DNA of 64,000 bases from Filosporella fistucella (GCA_030077755.1 JAQJZZ010000010.1:3410001-3474000), one strand, 5' to 3'. Shown: positions 46,683-58,700, numbered from the stretch's first letter. Notes: generated by a model from the sequence alone, not told the origin. Numbers and translations: made by a program.

Positions 46683-47690
46683 ATGTCCTCCATAGCTGCT
46701 TTCTTCAAAGGTTCCGTCACTCAACTCTTCCCTGGCAAACCTGGTTTCACAGAAGCCGATGTCCCAGACCAGAGTGAAAAGGTCTTCATGGTAACGGGAG
46801 GGAATGCTGGAATGGGATACGAGCTTGTCAAAATCCTCTACCACAAAGGTGCCAAAGTTTACATGGCCAGTCGTTCTAAAACCAAAGCTGAAATAGCACT
46901 AAAACAAATCACCTCAACTCCTCCCACGAATCGTTCTGGACAAGTCAAAATTCTCATCGTGGATCTCGCCGATCTGAGAACCATCAAACCAGCGATAGAA
47001 GCTTTTGCAGCCCAGGAAAGCAAATTGGATATTCTGTGGAACAACGCTGGTATTGGAAGTGCACCTGCTGGAGAAAGGACGAAGCAAGGTTATGAAGTCT
47101 TGGTTGGCACAAATGCCCTGGGCCCATATCTCCTCACCAAACTCCTACTCCCATATCTCAAAGCAGCGGCATCAACTGCACCCAAAAACAGTGTCCGCGT
47201 CGCCTGGTATGGCTCACCAATCATTGAAGGAGGCAGTGTACCACCAGGTGGTATCGCATTCCCAGATCTCTCTAAAGTCGGCTCTAATTTCAATGATCAA
47301 ACGAAGTACTATGCCATGTCCAAGGTCGGCAACTGGTTTTTAGCCTCTGAATTGGACAACAGAATTCGGGGGCATGGGATAATAAGCTTATGTCTCAATC
47401 CTGGAAATTTGCGGACGGCTATCTGGGATACGGTGCCGTGGTATATTCAGAAACTCATGTCGGTTACAATGCATCCACCTGTCTATGGGGCATATACAGC
47501 GCTTTGGACGGGTCTTTATGATGGCCTCACGGTGGAGGATGGTGGGAAGTACGTCGTGCCTTGGGGGAAGATGCATGCTTATCCCAGAGCGGATCTTTCA
47601 AGTGCGATGAAGAGTGAGCAAAATGGTGGAACGGGTGAGGCGGGCAGATTTTGGGATTGGTGCGAGGAGGAGACCAAAAGATATGGATGA
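46683..47690 (+). CDS. Short-chain dehydrogenase/reductase, complete active site
   Basis: A single-exon 335-residue classical SDR of the retinol-dehydrogenase/WWOX-like type common in fungi. The N-terminal FFKGSVTQLFPGKPGFTEADVPDQ segment is typical of this fungal group. The cofactor motif is TGGNAGMG, the basic residue after strand 2 (ASRSKTK) suggests NADP(H), and NNAG is intact (WNNAGIG). The catalytic YAMSK is present (KYYAMSK). The C-terminal part has SLCLNPGNLRT after the active site and a long final helical stretch with many Trp. The substrate cannot be inferred. It has no shared promoter with a pathway gene, and the adjacent membrane protein is convergent. Confidence 0.9.
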   Translation: MSSIAAFFKGSVTQLFPGKPGFTEADVPDQSEKVFMVTGGNAGMGYELVKILYHKGAKVYMASRSKTKAEIALKQITSTPPTNRSGQVKILIVDLADLRTIKPAIEAFAAQESKLDILWNNAGIGSAPAGERTKQGYEVLVGTNALGPYLLTKLLLPYLKAAASTAPKNSVRVAWYGSPIIEGGSVPPGGIAFPDLSKVGSNFNDQTKYYAMSKVGNWFLASELDNRIRGHGIISLCLNPGNLRTAIWDTVPWYIQKLMSVTMHPPVYGAYTALWTGLYDGLTVEDGGKYVVPWGKMHAYPRADLSSAMKSEQNGGTGEAGRFWDWCEEETKRYG

Positions 47691-48140
47691 GAGATGGAAC
47701 TTGTTTCAGTGCAAGGATAATTCAGTACTATTCTCCAGACTTCAACCTCTGACGACCTGTGCTGAGATTGATTTCGTCATTATTCTTATCTGGGTGTCGT
47801 CCAACATGATCTTGTACTCCAAGATGGAAGCAGGCTCTTACTTCAACCTAATTAAACGATACTCTGTCAATCCAGATGGCCCATTTGTAAAATCCCTACA
47901 AGGAGAATTTCCACTGTGACACTAGTATCCGGCTGATGACTGGTGCTTCGAGTGAATGCGACATGACTAGATCTCAAGGGAGAAGGCGATGCTCACTACC
48001 GACTGCCTGTGGTGTAGATTGCGAATCATCTCCTGAGGCTGCAGTGTCTCTATCCGAACTCGATACACCAACATCTAATGGTCCGCTGGAAACGACCAGA
48101 GGGGCTTTGAGTCGATATTCTGTGCCCTTAGATGCACCAT
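47691..48140. other. Intergenic region between convergent genes
   Basis: 0.45 kb between the ends of the SDR and the membrane-protein gene. A plus-strand frame at 47936-48277 overlaps the membrane protein antisense and is taken as a shadow. Confidence 0.4.
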
Positions 48141-49876
48141 CTAGTGATGGATCAGCGCATAGCTCTTCATCGAATAGTGGCGCGACTTACTTAGCTCAAG
48201 ATATCCATATTCAAGCAAAACCGGAACCCAGATTCCCACAGCAACAATTTGACCGAAACTCATCTGGGTTACGATGATATTTGCAGAGCGTTCCAAGATC
48301 TGAATGACAGAGACCAATTGCATCAACAGTGCTAACAAGCCCAAAAAGAGTTGTATATATACCCAGGAGCGTGGTTTTTGAAGAAAAACCAACAGCCTTG
48401 CTGACAACTTCGAGAAAGATATATAACCAGGGACCGTCGTGCAAAACTGACACACTTTCCGATAATACTTGTAAGATCGAAGTTTCAACCCAATGGCTTT
48501 GCGATTAGTCGACATTGTTACAAGCAATTTTTTCAAGGGTGGCAATGGAGCCAATCCAGACGTGTAAAACGTGTACGAGAGTCTGTACAGAAAGATTGCT
48601 GAAGTGATGATCCAGACCGCCAGCCCTGCACTCTGACTCTCAGCATAGAAGAGACCGGTGTCTCCCCGCCACAGCCCGAACCACCAGAAATTGTTCTTCA
48701 GAAAGCATGGTGCAAAGGGCGCAATATTTCCACAGGACATGACTGGAACAGCAGGGCTCTCGTACGTGTAATATGTAAAGGCGGTTCTGTGCGTGACTCT
48801 AGCCATCCAGTATGTTGCTGTGCCTAGGATGAAACAAAGGGAGGACAGTATCATGAGATACATCGAATTTCGACCCCCAAGAAAATCGATGTGTGTGAGT
48901 GTAAGGAAAATGGGTGCAAATGCATTCGCTGCAGTGATCTTCAAAAGAACTTCATCCCGTAAGTGCGTCCCGATCTCGAAAGTTGGTATAACAATCAAGG
49001 CTGCGATCTGAAGCGTGGCCGAGAAGAAACATTGAGACTTCTGGAATTCGACAAGTGCACTTGTGAGTGCTTCCAGGTGTCGAGTCATCACCGTTTTCGC
49101 CTTCAAAAGCTGTTGATCAGACTTTTCTGACTTTCCACGTCGGAGGAGTAGTTTTTGAGAAATTTTGTATCTCAGAAAGAACAAGAAATGAATGAACATT
49201 CCAAGAAACGAAAGACTATATTGGATGAGAAGCGCTAAAATAACCTGCTTGTGTTAGAAAATCATATCTCAAACGGTATTTCACTCACACCTAACCCTCC
49301 AATATCTGGGTTAACACTCCCAGTGCTCCCACAAACATAATCTCGCAAGCAAGTTACCGCCGCCGTACGATTCAAATCTGCGAATGATCCATTTGAGCTG
49401 AGAAGATTATCCAAAGAGCAGGATTGGGCACTGTCTAGGGTCATGCACTCTGAAGATGATTGGCAGTAATCTGCAAGACAATTTGCGATCGTCGAAGATA
49501 TTGTCGTGGAGATTTCTTGATCCCCAGACTTGATCCCCAGCTTATCTAGTGTTTTGACTGCAGTTGTATTGAGGTTGGGCTCCACAAGAGTCTCTGATAT
49601 AGCGGGATACCATGAGCAGGTGTAAAAGTTTGGCCAGTTCGAAAATATACTTGTTACGTTGGAACAGCCCTCGGTGCAAGAAACATTAACTGGATATAGA
49701 GAGTCTTCTCTGACGAAGTAGCAGCCGAGAGAGTTGGTGAAAACCGGGTTGTTCAGAAGACTTGGAATACTTTGCTCAGGGTAAAGCAGGTTATAAGTGG
49801 CAATTGCCTCATCATATTGAATGAGGGTACTATTTATCAGATTTGAGAAGTCGGAATAATTTAAGGGCGAGGCCAT
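48141..49876 (-). CDS. Large multi-pass membrane protein with Cys-rich ectodomain, unknown function
   Basis: Two exons (49289-49876, 48141-49244) join in phase as DIGGLG-VILALLIQ, giving 563 residues. The first about 195 residues have no membrane helix, no strong signal peptide, ten or more cysteines (CSNVTSIF, NCLADYCQSSSEC, SCSLDNLL, CLRDYVCG) and several N-glycosylation sites, so this part is probably extracellular. About seven hydrophobic helices follow (ILALLIQYSLSFLGMF, FSATLQIAALIVIPTF, SMYLMILSSLCFILG, AVWIITSAIFLYRLS, and others), with a basic loop RYKISQKLLLRRGKS. The topology resembles a receptor-like fungal membrane protein family, but I recognise no named family and no PTH11 CFEM pattern. 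Confidence 0.75.
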
Positions 49877-50116
49877 ACTTGCCCATGATATTTACTCATG
49901 TGACAAGTAGCATGTCAGAAGGTATATACAGAAAGAAAAGACGAAGAAAAAAATCTCGTAAGGCTATCACTCAAACCGACAGATTTATTGTTAGATCAAT
50001 GCATAGGCGGCAAATCTGAAACGAATTGCAGGCGCAGTCTGGTGTATTGGTCGGTGGTGGGCTGATGAGACAAACCCTGCATGTACCCAGGGGTCTAGGG
50101 CGGCTACTGCATGGTA

Positions 50117-50145
50117 ACGAGCCATATGGCGTAAGTCCGTGCGCT
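50117..50145 (+). repeat. Left terminal inverted repeat of the Tc1/mariner element
   Basis: 29 bp, exact inverse of 51375-51403; similarity continues weakly inward for about 8 more bases. Confidence 0.9.
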
Positions 50146-50212
50146 ACAGCGTATTTTGCCCACTACAAAATTGAACTTTAGCGATTCTAACCCACCAAAA
50201 CCACCTAAAAAA

Positions 50213-51325
50213 ATGCCTCTATCTACCCCTCCACCTCCACTCGATTTTATCCACCTCCCAGGCTACGAAGTGCCTACAAAGCATAAAGAAGCAATTAGAC
50301 AGCTCCACTGGTTCGGCAAAGTGTCTAGAATAAATTTGCAGCACCGCTATCACCTCCCAGAGTCTACAATCCGCAAGATCCTATCCTACGAGGCTCCTGA
50401 GCGCAAGCGAGAGGGCCGCAAAGGACGCCCTGAGCACCTCACAGATCGACAAATAGATGTTATAATCGAATATTGTTCTGAGCATTGGGAGACACGTATC
50501 CTCGACTACGCTGCCGTATGTAGAGAGCTTAAACTCGACGTAGCACCATCGACGCTACAAAAGCGGTTCCATCAAAGAGGCTATTATCGCTGTGTTGCTT
50601 GCCAGAAACCCTACCTCACTGCCACCCAAGTTCTAGCTCGACTACTCTGGGCATACGCACACTTATTCTGGCATTTAGAATGGCTAAAGGTGCTCTGGTC
50701 TGACGAGGTCACTTTTCTTATTGGAGGCAGATCTGCGAAGCAGAAAGTTACTCGCAAACGCGGCGAGCGGTGCCATCCTACGTGTATTTAGCACCAGTTC
50801 CACCGTGGCCATACTACACCTGTTAATGCGTGGGGAGCAATTGGATATGGCTATAAGAGCCCTCTCTACTTTATCCATGGATCTGGTAAGACAGGCGCCT
50901 TTGTTTAGACCGACTATTTGTCTCAAATCCTAGAAAAGCTACCTCCTTTGCTCGAAGCTTTTGCGCTAATTACCCACCAACTCAAGCCGTCGGCGGAGCC
51001 TTTATTTATGGAAGATGGTAACTCTGCACATGGGCATAGGTCTATAAGGAATTGCTGCGCTCGTTTCCGGACTGCGCACGGAATTATACTGATGCCACAC
51101 CCTTCTACGAGCCCTGATATGAATCCAATTGAGAAGGTTTGGCGTAGAATGAAGCAGTCGCTTCATAGGCGCAGACACCAGCCTACTACGGTTGCTGAGA
51201 TGGAAGCCGCAATACTCGAGGAATGGGAAAAAGTGCCACAAGAATGGATTAATCAGTTGATTTTAAAGCAGGAGCATTGGGTCCAGGTACTATTAGACCG
51301 TCAGGGCTGGTCTACCCCTAATTAA
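50213..51325 (+). pseudogene. Tc1/mariner transposase with two in-frame TAG stops
   Basis: From the ATG at 50213 the frame covers 370 codons in one phase with no frameshift. N-terminal helix-turn-helix regions are visible (HRYHLPESTIRKILSYE; DYAAVCRELKLDVAPSTLQKRF), then the DDE/D catalytic core: WSDEVTF, FMEDGNSAHGH, and SPDMNPIEKVWRRMKQ. TAG codons stand at 50789-50791 (between TCI and HQFHRGH) and 50906-50908 (between GAFV and TDYLSQIL). At both places Gln is the expected residue, so both are explained by CAG to TAG, a single C to T change. The rest of the frame is undamaged. It is either a recently inactivated copy or a TAG read-through case; inactivation is much more likely. Confidence 0.88.
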
Positions 51326-51374
51326 ATATACTCTATATACTTCATTTTGGTGATTCTAAGCCTAAGGTGCCTGA

Positions 51375-51403
51375 AGCGCACGGACTTACGCCATATGGCT
51401 CGT
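51375..51403 (-). repeat. Right terminal inverted repeat of the Tc1/mariner element
   Basis: 29 bp, exact inverse of 50117-50145. Confidence 0.9.
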
Positions 51404-52380
51404 AAGGTACGAGGAATACCAACTGCTTCTCACCTGCGTAATCGTCTGATCGGACATTTGCCTACGTAGCGCTGTCATAGACACTGTGAATCAGCACATA
51501 ATACATTTCAGACAAATCGAATCCACGCCGGAGAAACTAGTAATAAGTTGTCCACGGTTGAAATATTTCTGCCTTTTTGCTGACAGAACCACCACTAGGC
51601 AGGCTTAAATGTTAAGATGTAGAGTTAAAGGACTGTGCAATACCATATATTCAGAATGTCAAGATACACAACAAATCGCCGATACCTCCACACGCACACA
51701 ACCCAATGGACGTAATGTGAGAAGAAATTCGACCAGGTGTTGTACAGAGCAAAGAGTTGCTGCCGGATGAACGGTTCAAGAGAAGTCGGCGCTTTCATCC
51801 ATTATGGCTCTCTTGATTCTCCAATTTGATACCCACGAAAGTTAACTCGAGGCGGTGAAATTGCAGGGGAAAGATTCGATAATGATGCGAATAACAGCAT
51901 GGCCAAGAGACAAAAGCAGCGTCACAGCTTCGCTTCTTCTGCATTTATGCTTGTTGAAAAGAGGAAGAGAGAACAAAGTAGAGAATGTATGCAGTTATAG
52001 GATAGCTCCGTGCCCCAAACAAGCGATACTGTCTCTGCTGGCGGGGTCCTTGATGGAGACTGTTTCGAGGTCACTCGTCTGGTCGTGCCTTGCTCTCGCA
52101 TTTAATCCAGCTTTCTGGTGACCTATGTCAGAACCCAATTGCAACTCCCTTGACACCAGGTATCAAATCTTCGATGCCTGGAGGCTGTCGCTGAATTTCA
52201 TTACGGGTAAAGTGTTACTACACTTTCACACTTTCAGCAACTGCCAGATACCTGCCGAGGCCAACATAGTGCTTGCACTACCCCACTGCGGATCAACCCC
52301 ACAGCTGGAATTACCCCTCCGCAAACGGCGCAGATTTTTCAAAACATTTCTCTATCAAACACCTTTGGATATCAGAAAAC
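51404..52380. other. Intergenic region, no gene seen
   Basis: 1.0 kb between the transposon and the FAD monooxygenase gene. No supported gene; frames at 51855-52121 and 52125-52391 lack features. It includes the monooxygenase promoter. Confidence 0.4.
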
Positions 52381-53772
52381 ATGCCCTTTGATCTGTCCAT
52401 AACTGTCGTCGGTGCTGGCATAGGCGGGCTGGTTCTTGCGCTCCAATTGCATGCTGTAGGCTACACAAACATTCATATTTTTGATTCTTCTCGGGAATTA
52501 AAAGCTATCGGCTCGGGCATCAATCTCCAGCCATCTGCAGTACTTGTCCTACGAAATCTAGGACTCTTGCCAACATTAGAGGCCGTAGGAATCAAAACGG
52601 CGGAGTTGCGGTATTACAACAGGTTCGGCAACTATGTTGTTTCCGAGCCGAGAGGAGAAGCTGCTGGATATGCGGTACCCCAAGTTTCTATCCATAGAGG
52701 AATGCTACACGAACTATTGCTTGATGCGGTAAAGGAGAGGGTCGGAAGCGAAAGGGTGCATATGGATCACGCCTTTGTGAATTTCGCCCAAAATGATGGG
52801 AGTATTACGGCTAGCTTCAGTAGGAGGTCGGATCCAGCAATAGATGCAGAGTTTCCCAGTAAAACAAGTGATGTGCTGGTTGCGGCTGATGGCATCAATT
52901 CGACCGCAAGACGGCTACTTTATCCCAATGAAGGCCCCCCTAATTTTTCGGGACGCATGCTTTGGCGTGGAGTCTCGCAGCGGGCACCATTTCTTACGGG
53001 AAGATCTATGGTATGGGCTGGGCATGCTGACCAGAAATTCATCGCATATCCCGTAGGAGGACAGGCTGAGAAAGAAGGCAAATCCTTGGTCAACTGGATC
53101 GCGGAACTGAGAGTGAGGGACAAGGATGACCCCGATCTTACACCACCAGTAGCAGATTGGGGTAAGATAGTTGAGAAAAGTAGATTTCAGGACGCTTTTC
53201 AGAGCTGGACATTTGGATTTCTGAGCATTCCTGACCTGATTGAAGAGACAAGCGAGGTTGCGGAATTTCCGATGTGTGATAGAACTCCGGTTGACAAATG
53301 GTCATTCGGACGATTAACACTTCTTGGTGATGCGGCACATCCCTTGTATCCAAGTAAGTTCCAACTCATCTAGCTTTTAAAGAGTCTTTCTGACCGCATA
53401 GTTGGATCGAATGGAGCGAGTCAGGCCATCCTCGATGCAGTCGCACTTTCTTCCGCCTTGAAAAATAAGCCAGATGTTCCATCAGCATTGACTGCATATC
53501 AGGATGAACGCTTGCCACCTACCGCAAAGATATGTTTCGCAAATCGGGCCAACGGGCCGGATCATGTGCTTCAGCTTGCACATGAGCGTGCCCCCGACGG
53601 ATTTGAGAACATAGATGATGTAATCGGAAAAATGGAGTTAGAGGAGGTAGGAAAGGCTTACAAGTTACTTGCTGGTTTCGATATGGAGACCGTGAATAAG
53701 AAAGCCAGAGATACAGAAGGCGTATGGGAGAACATCTCAAGTAGAAACAGATCTCAAGGAGATGGTAAATAG
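52381..53772 (+). CDS. FAD-dependent aromatic-type monooxygenase (salicylate hydroxylase-like)
   Basis: Two exons (52381-53353, 53402-53772) give 447 residues of the class A flavoprotein monooxygenase family, which hydroxylates aromatic or related substrates with NAD(P)H. The ATG at 52381 is chosen because the FAD-binding strand follows directly (SITVVGAGIGGLVLALQL, GxGxxG). The GSGINLQPSAVLVLRNLGLL segment and the DG motif (LVAADGINSTARRLL) come next, then GD (RLTLLGDAAHPLYP), where the intron falls before IGSNGASQAILDAVAL. All three family motifs are intact. The C-terminal part has an Arg/Asn helix (CFANRANGPDHVLQ) as in fungal salicylate hydroxylase-like proteins. The substrate is unknown and no aromatic catabolic neighbour is present. 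Confidence 0.92.
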
Positions 53773-53834
53773 AAAGAGAGCATTGGGTTTTTATTCCTCT
53801 ATGTTAACGCCGTTACAGTGGTATAATATCGCTT

Positions 53835-55360
53835 CTAAGTACGGTAATCTCCATTAATCGTGATATATTCGTGGCTAAAAACGAGTTAGTTATTGCCTTT
53901 TATTCTCGCATAAAATCTTTACCTGTAATCGCAAGTCCAGTATGTAGCTTCTTCCTTGCCTCCGCCTAGTCGAACGAGGATCTCCAAGTCTTCGTGCTCG
54001 AGAATTTCCGCGGCTCGAGTCTCATTGACACTCTCTGGCTCTCCATTCACAAGCAATTTCAACTCGGGAGAGCCATCACTGGGAATGAAGGAGACGCTGG
54101 TCTTCTCTGGTACGATCTCGGGAACTTCGTTTATGGGCTGACCTGGCTCAGAAATCTGAGAGTAACCAGTGGCACACAGAATTCGGCCCCAATTTGCATC
54201 TTTGCCGTAAAGCGCTGTCTTAACTAGAGGAGACCTGGCAATAGTGCTTGCAATTTTGCGTGCCCCGATTTCAGAGGGTGACTCGATGACCCGGATGGTG
54301 ACAAACTTTGTTGCTCCCTCACCATCCCGGACGACGAGTTTAGCAAGGTCAGTAGCAAATTCAGACAACACTTTCTGGAATGCCGAGTAATCTTCTGATG
54401 ACTCCGATGTTAATTCTTGGCCTCCGGCAGCACCGTTGGCAAGAATAGCAACAGTATCATTTGTGGAGGTGTCGCCGTCAATTGAAATGCTGTTGAACGA
54501 TTTGTTGACAGCATTTGTCAGGAGCGTTGGAAGAAGGGCGGGAGCAATGGCAGCATCGGTAGCAATCATTCCAAGTAAGGTTGCCATATTGGGATGAATC
54601 ATACCGGCGCCTTTCGTCATCCCAGCGATTCTGTATTCAATTGAGGGAGATGAGGGGAGTGTAAAGGTTCGAGAGACAAGTTTTGGAAAGGTATCCGTGG
54701 TGCAGATAGCTCTAGCTGCTGCCATCCAATGGTCGTGTGAGGATCCGAGAGCATCGTAAGCTGCAGGTATTTTGCGAAGTATTTTTTGAATTGGTAGTCT
54801 GTAAAAGCACGTCAATTGTAATGACAACGATCAAGATCGGATATTGCCTACCTCTGCCCAATTACACCAGTGCTCATAACAATCGAACTTCCCCCTTTTC
54901 CATCGCTGGGCGCATCAAAGCACCTGTCAGCTTCCTTCCCCATACTCTCCGCATCTTCCATCCCACCCTTCCCAGTAACGGCGTTGGCACATCCTGAGTT
55001 CACAATCACCGAACGGACTCCGGAATTGTTTCGTCTCTTTAGCATATTTCGACTAACGGTGACGGGAGCTGCCTGAAACTTGTTCTTGGTAAATACTGCC
55101 GCAGCAGCACATGGTGATTCCGAAGCCAGGAATGCTAAATCAGGGTTGCTCTTGTTCGTAGGCTTGACTCCGACGTGTGTGCCAGAGACGAGAAATCCTT
55201 TTGGGTATGTACCATTTGATGGGACATATTTCTGTTTTGCAGATGGGATTACGCCATCGAGAGGAGCTGAATAGTATCGAATTCCACTTGCAGACGTTTG
55301 TGAGAGGGTTGGCCTTATCAGTCGTGTGACAGCCAACGATGGAGGCGGTCTGAAAGCCAT
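53835..55360 (-). CDS. argJ: ArgJ, mitochondrial ornithine acetyltransferase/acetylglutamate synthase
   Basis: ArgJ moves the acetyl group from N-acetylornithine to glutamate in the mitochondrial arginine cycle. Three exons (54852-55360, 53923-54798, 53835-53874) give 474 residues. The first about 30 residues are basic and Ser/Thr-rich with a GIRYYSAP presequence cleavage-like site. Family blocks include [35 protein letters not shown] and the self-cleavage motif [16 protein letters not shown], cut between Ala and Thr to make alpha and beta chains. [13 protein letters not shown] is also conserved. The tiny last exon supplies [13 protein letters not shown], the invariant C-terminus; without it the protein would end early at CDYR. 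It shares a 415-bp divergent promoter with GCN2. Confidence 0.96.
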
Positions 55361-55775
55361 TGTGGGCAATTGGAAGATTCAATTGCTCTCAGGATAGCTT
55401 TCAAGATACGTCAAGTCCCAGTACGAATGAGACGAGAACAAATCCCGAAATTTTCACAGATGAAAAAGTTCTGACCGAAATTTGACTCACTGCCTCGTGC
55501 TTGTATGTAAATATCTTAGCTGCAGAATGCGGGGGAGAGCAGAGTGGTGTGATTGGTGGGACGTGCATGCAATTCTCAGCCTTGTCACCAGCAGCATCTC
55601 GAGTTTGTTGACTCTTACTCTTCGACTATAACCACCCTGGAATACTACTTATACCAAATTCACCCAAGATATGTCAACCCCAAGCGCATAAGAACTCGCG
55701 GCTCCGGCTGCGTGTTTCTATTCAGAATATCTCTCTCTGAGCCTTCAATTTGTTCAGCCGCGAAAGATATACATC
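55361..55775. promoter_or_regulatory. Bidirectional argJ/GCN2 promoter
   Basis: 415 bp between the two start codons. It carries a canonical TGACTCA element (55483-55489), 123 bp from the argJ start and 287 bp from the GCN2 start. The rest is C/T- and A-rich with no clear TATA box. Confidence 0.6.
55483..55489. promoter_or_regulatory. TGACTCA, general amino-acid control (Gcn4/CPC1/CpcA) element
   Basis: The exact palindromic heptamer bound by the Gcn4-type bZIP. About one chance copy per 8 kb is expected, so its place in a 415-bp promoter between an arginine gene and the Gcn4-activating kinase is suggestive rather than proven. Confidence 0.5.
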
Positions 55776-58700
55776 ATGCCGCCAACCAGTCCATGGGGAA
55801 AGAAATCACAACAACAAAACACATCCGCGTCCGGTTTTCCGGGCTTGAAACCGAATACCGTAAAAACCCAACCACCAATTTCTTCTGCCCAGAAGTCACA
55901 ATATGAGGAAATCCAACAGGACGAGCTTATTGCTTTGGCTTCAATTTACGGTGAGGATTTTAGGACGATAGAGTCAGCCCCAGGTCCTTGGAAGGTACGT
56001 TGACTTAAAAGCCCTCCAAGGTATCGCTAAGACTAATATCTTTGCACAGAAAACAGAACCTTCCTTCGAAATTCGAATCAAATCTCCTGATGAAGATATC
56101 GCCCTGACTCTTGCTGTGACTCTTACGGCGACCTACCCTAAAACACCACCACTTCTTAGCATTAAAAACGACGGCGGACTTAAAGATGGAACGAAGTTTA
56201 AGATACAAAAGGTTGTTGAGACCAAGCCGAAAGAGCTAGTAGCAGAAGAACAGGCCATGATTATGGAGATTGTCACTGCCTGCCAGGATGTGTTGGAGGA
56301 TGCCGCTCAAGCTAAAGCTGCAGGGAAAGAACTACCTAGCTTAGAAGAAGAGCGCGCTGCTCATGAAAGTGAAGCCATCAGATTGGCTGAGCAACTCAAG
56401 GCAGAGGAAGATAAGAAAAAGCAGCTCGAGAGCTTAGAAGAACAACGCATACAAGAATCAATGGTTCAGGATGAAATCAAACGGCGAAGAGAGCGAGCTA
56501 AAGAAACAAAACGTAAGAATCGACCTCCTCAAATTATTCACCAATCGTCAATCGACACGAGCGTCAGTGGGCAAGCCCCGCATGAAACTCTAGCATTCGA
56601 GCAACCGATCAGTCTGCTAGATGCCAATAGCAACAATGTTCTCTTCCAAGTAGTGGCCGGAAAGGTTTGTATCCGCCGAGGCCCGGTTTCAAAATCTTAT
56701 ACAGTTCGCCCGATGGTTGCGAATGGATCTGTCGATGTCCCAACCTTGGTACTAAAACAGACTGACCTGGAAACTGAAGTCAAGGATAGCAACAAGTTCA
56801 AGGCACAGCTGCAGCTCCTTGAAACCGAATTGAGAACCCTCAAGTTGGTTAGACATCAGAATCTTCTCGAGATGTTAGATTTTAAGGTTCATCGAACAGT
56901 AGACGAAGATGGCGAATCCGATACATCTTGGACCGTTAGTGTGCTCATTGAATTTGCAGAAAAGGGCTCTTTGTATGAGTTTCTAGATATTGCTGGAAGC
57001 CTCGGTGTAGAAAAGGTTCGTTCCTGGACTATTGAATTGCTGGATGCTCTCCGTTTTCTCCATGAGAAAGGAATCGTGCATGAAGATATTCATGCAGGCA
57101 ATGTTTTACTTGTCAGATCACCAGATGGGGAGGTGAGGCCGAAGCTTGCCGATGCAGGTTATCAGAGAAAGCTTCACTCTTTGGGTGGCAAAAGAAAGCC
57201 ATCAGACACTATAACGATGGCCAAATCTGCTTACTGGTTTCCACCCGAGATTGCGAATGCTAGTCAACCTCAGTATACCCAGAAAACGGATGTCTGGGAC
57301 TTTGGCATTCTTTTCTTGCAAATGATATTTGGACTTACTGTCCTGCAAAAATACCAATCACCAATGGCATTAGCAGACACTTTGGCTTTATCGGATTCCC
57401 TAAACGAGTTTGTTCTCAAAATGTTCAAAGCGGATCCTAAGAAAAGACCTCGTGCCGTCGAGTTGGGGCCTTGCGAATTTTTGGCCACAGATGCTCCGAT
57501 TTTAGACGACGATTCATCTGAAGACCCATCAAGGCTTGGGTCGATTTCATCGCTCATTCCCCCTACACCCCGGAGGCAGAGGCACGATTCCATGAATACT
57601 GGTGCACCCTTCAATCGATCTAGATATCGAGAAGACTTCGTGGAGGAAGGCCGCCTAGGTAAGGGTGGCTTCGGAGAAGTCGTCAAAGCCAGGAAGAGAC
57701 TCGATGGCCAAATCTATGCCATTAAAAAGATCATACAAAAGTCCTCTGCATCTTTGACAGAAGTTTTAAAGGAAGTACGACTTTTGTCTCAGCTCAGTCA
57801 TCCTTCTGTAGTTCGTAAGTTGAATCACTTTATTCTCTTTTCACGACCTGTTCTGGCTCCTACCTTCACTCAGGCTGCATGACAATAAACGCGGGAGCTC
57901 CCTGGAATAATCATATTAAAACCGTAATTTAACTTGAAGATGAAACACGAAACTCCTATTCTAGCATCACTTTGCATAGCCAAAGAGAACTCCCAGATGC
58001 TGACAAGATTATTCAGGGTATTACAACACTTGGACCGAAGAGTTATATGATGGATCGGAATTGGATGAGGATGCTTCTACAACTGAGGCCCTGACTACTG
58101 AAGATTCAATCAGTGACATGTCGCCTGGAGCAGGACCAAATATTGAGTTTGGAATGAGCACGGGAGGTCTCGATTTCATGTCGTCAAGCGGATATCCTCA
58201 AGTGGAGTTTGGATACGACAGTGCAACAGACGAAGATGAAGGCACCGACGAGGAAGGAGATGGTTCAACCCATCCAGACAATTCAGTTGTTGACGGAGCA
58301 GAACAGCAGAATCTTGTAAGAGTATCCTCCCGGCCATTGTGTATATTTACAGTGGCCTCTTGAAAACCTCAGTGCGTACTAACCTTTCTGAGGTGCTCAA
58401 TCGTACGAGATCCGGGTCGCGTTATAGTCGACCTTTCAGAACTATCCTCTACATTTCTATGGAGTACTGTGAAAAGCAAACACTTCGCGATCTGATAAAG
58501 AGAGGCTTGGCTAAAGACAACGAAGAAATATGGCGTTTGTTCCGACAGGTTCTTGAAGGTCTGGTCCACATCCATGGCCTCAACGTTGTACATCGTGATC
58601 TCAAGCCCGAGAATATCTTCATCGATGCAGCTTCAAATGTGAAAATCGGAGATTTCGGTTTAGCGACGAGTGGGCAATACACCATTGCAGACAAAATGTC

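Larger units (their letters stand above)
50117..51403 (+). mobile_element. Tc1/mariner-type DNA transposon with perfect 29-bp terminal inverted repeats
   Basis: The left end (50117-50145) and right end (51375-51403) are exact inverted repeats of 29 bp, starting ACGAGCCATATGG, which itself contains the palindrome CCATATGG. The element is 1,287 bp and holds one transposase frame. The left flank is TA (50115-50116) as expected for this superfamily, while the right flank reads AA, so the target duplication is imperfect. Identical ends suggest fairly recent insertion, although the transposase has two stops. The element sits between a membrane-protein gene and an FAD monooxygenase gene and interrupts no gene I can see. 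Confidence 0.9.

Noticed and set aside
47936..48277. 113-codon plus-strand frame
   Set aside because: Overlaps the membrane-protein gene antisense and shows no features.
52381..53772. FAD monooxygenase as a member of the RiPP locus
   Set aside because: It lies 16.5 kb away behind several housekeeping genes and a transposon; no evidence links it.
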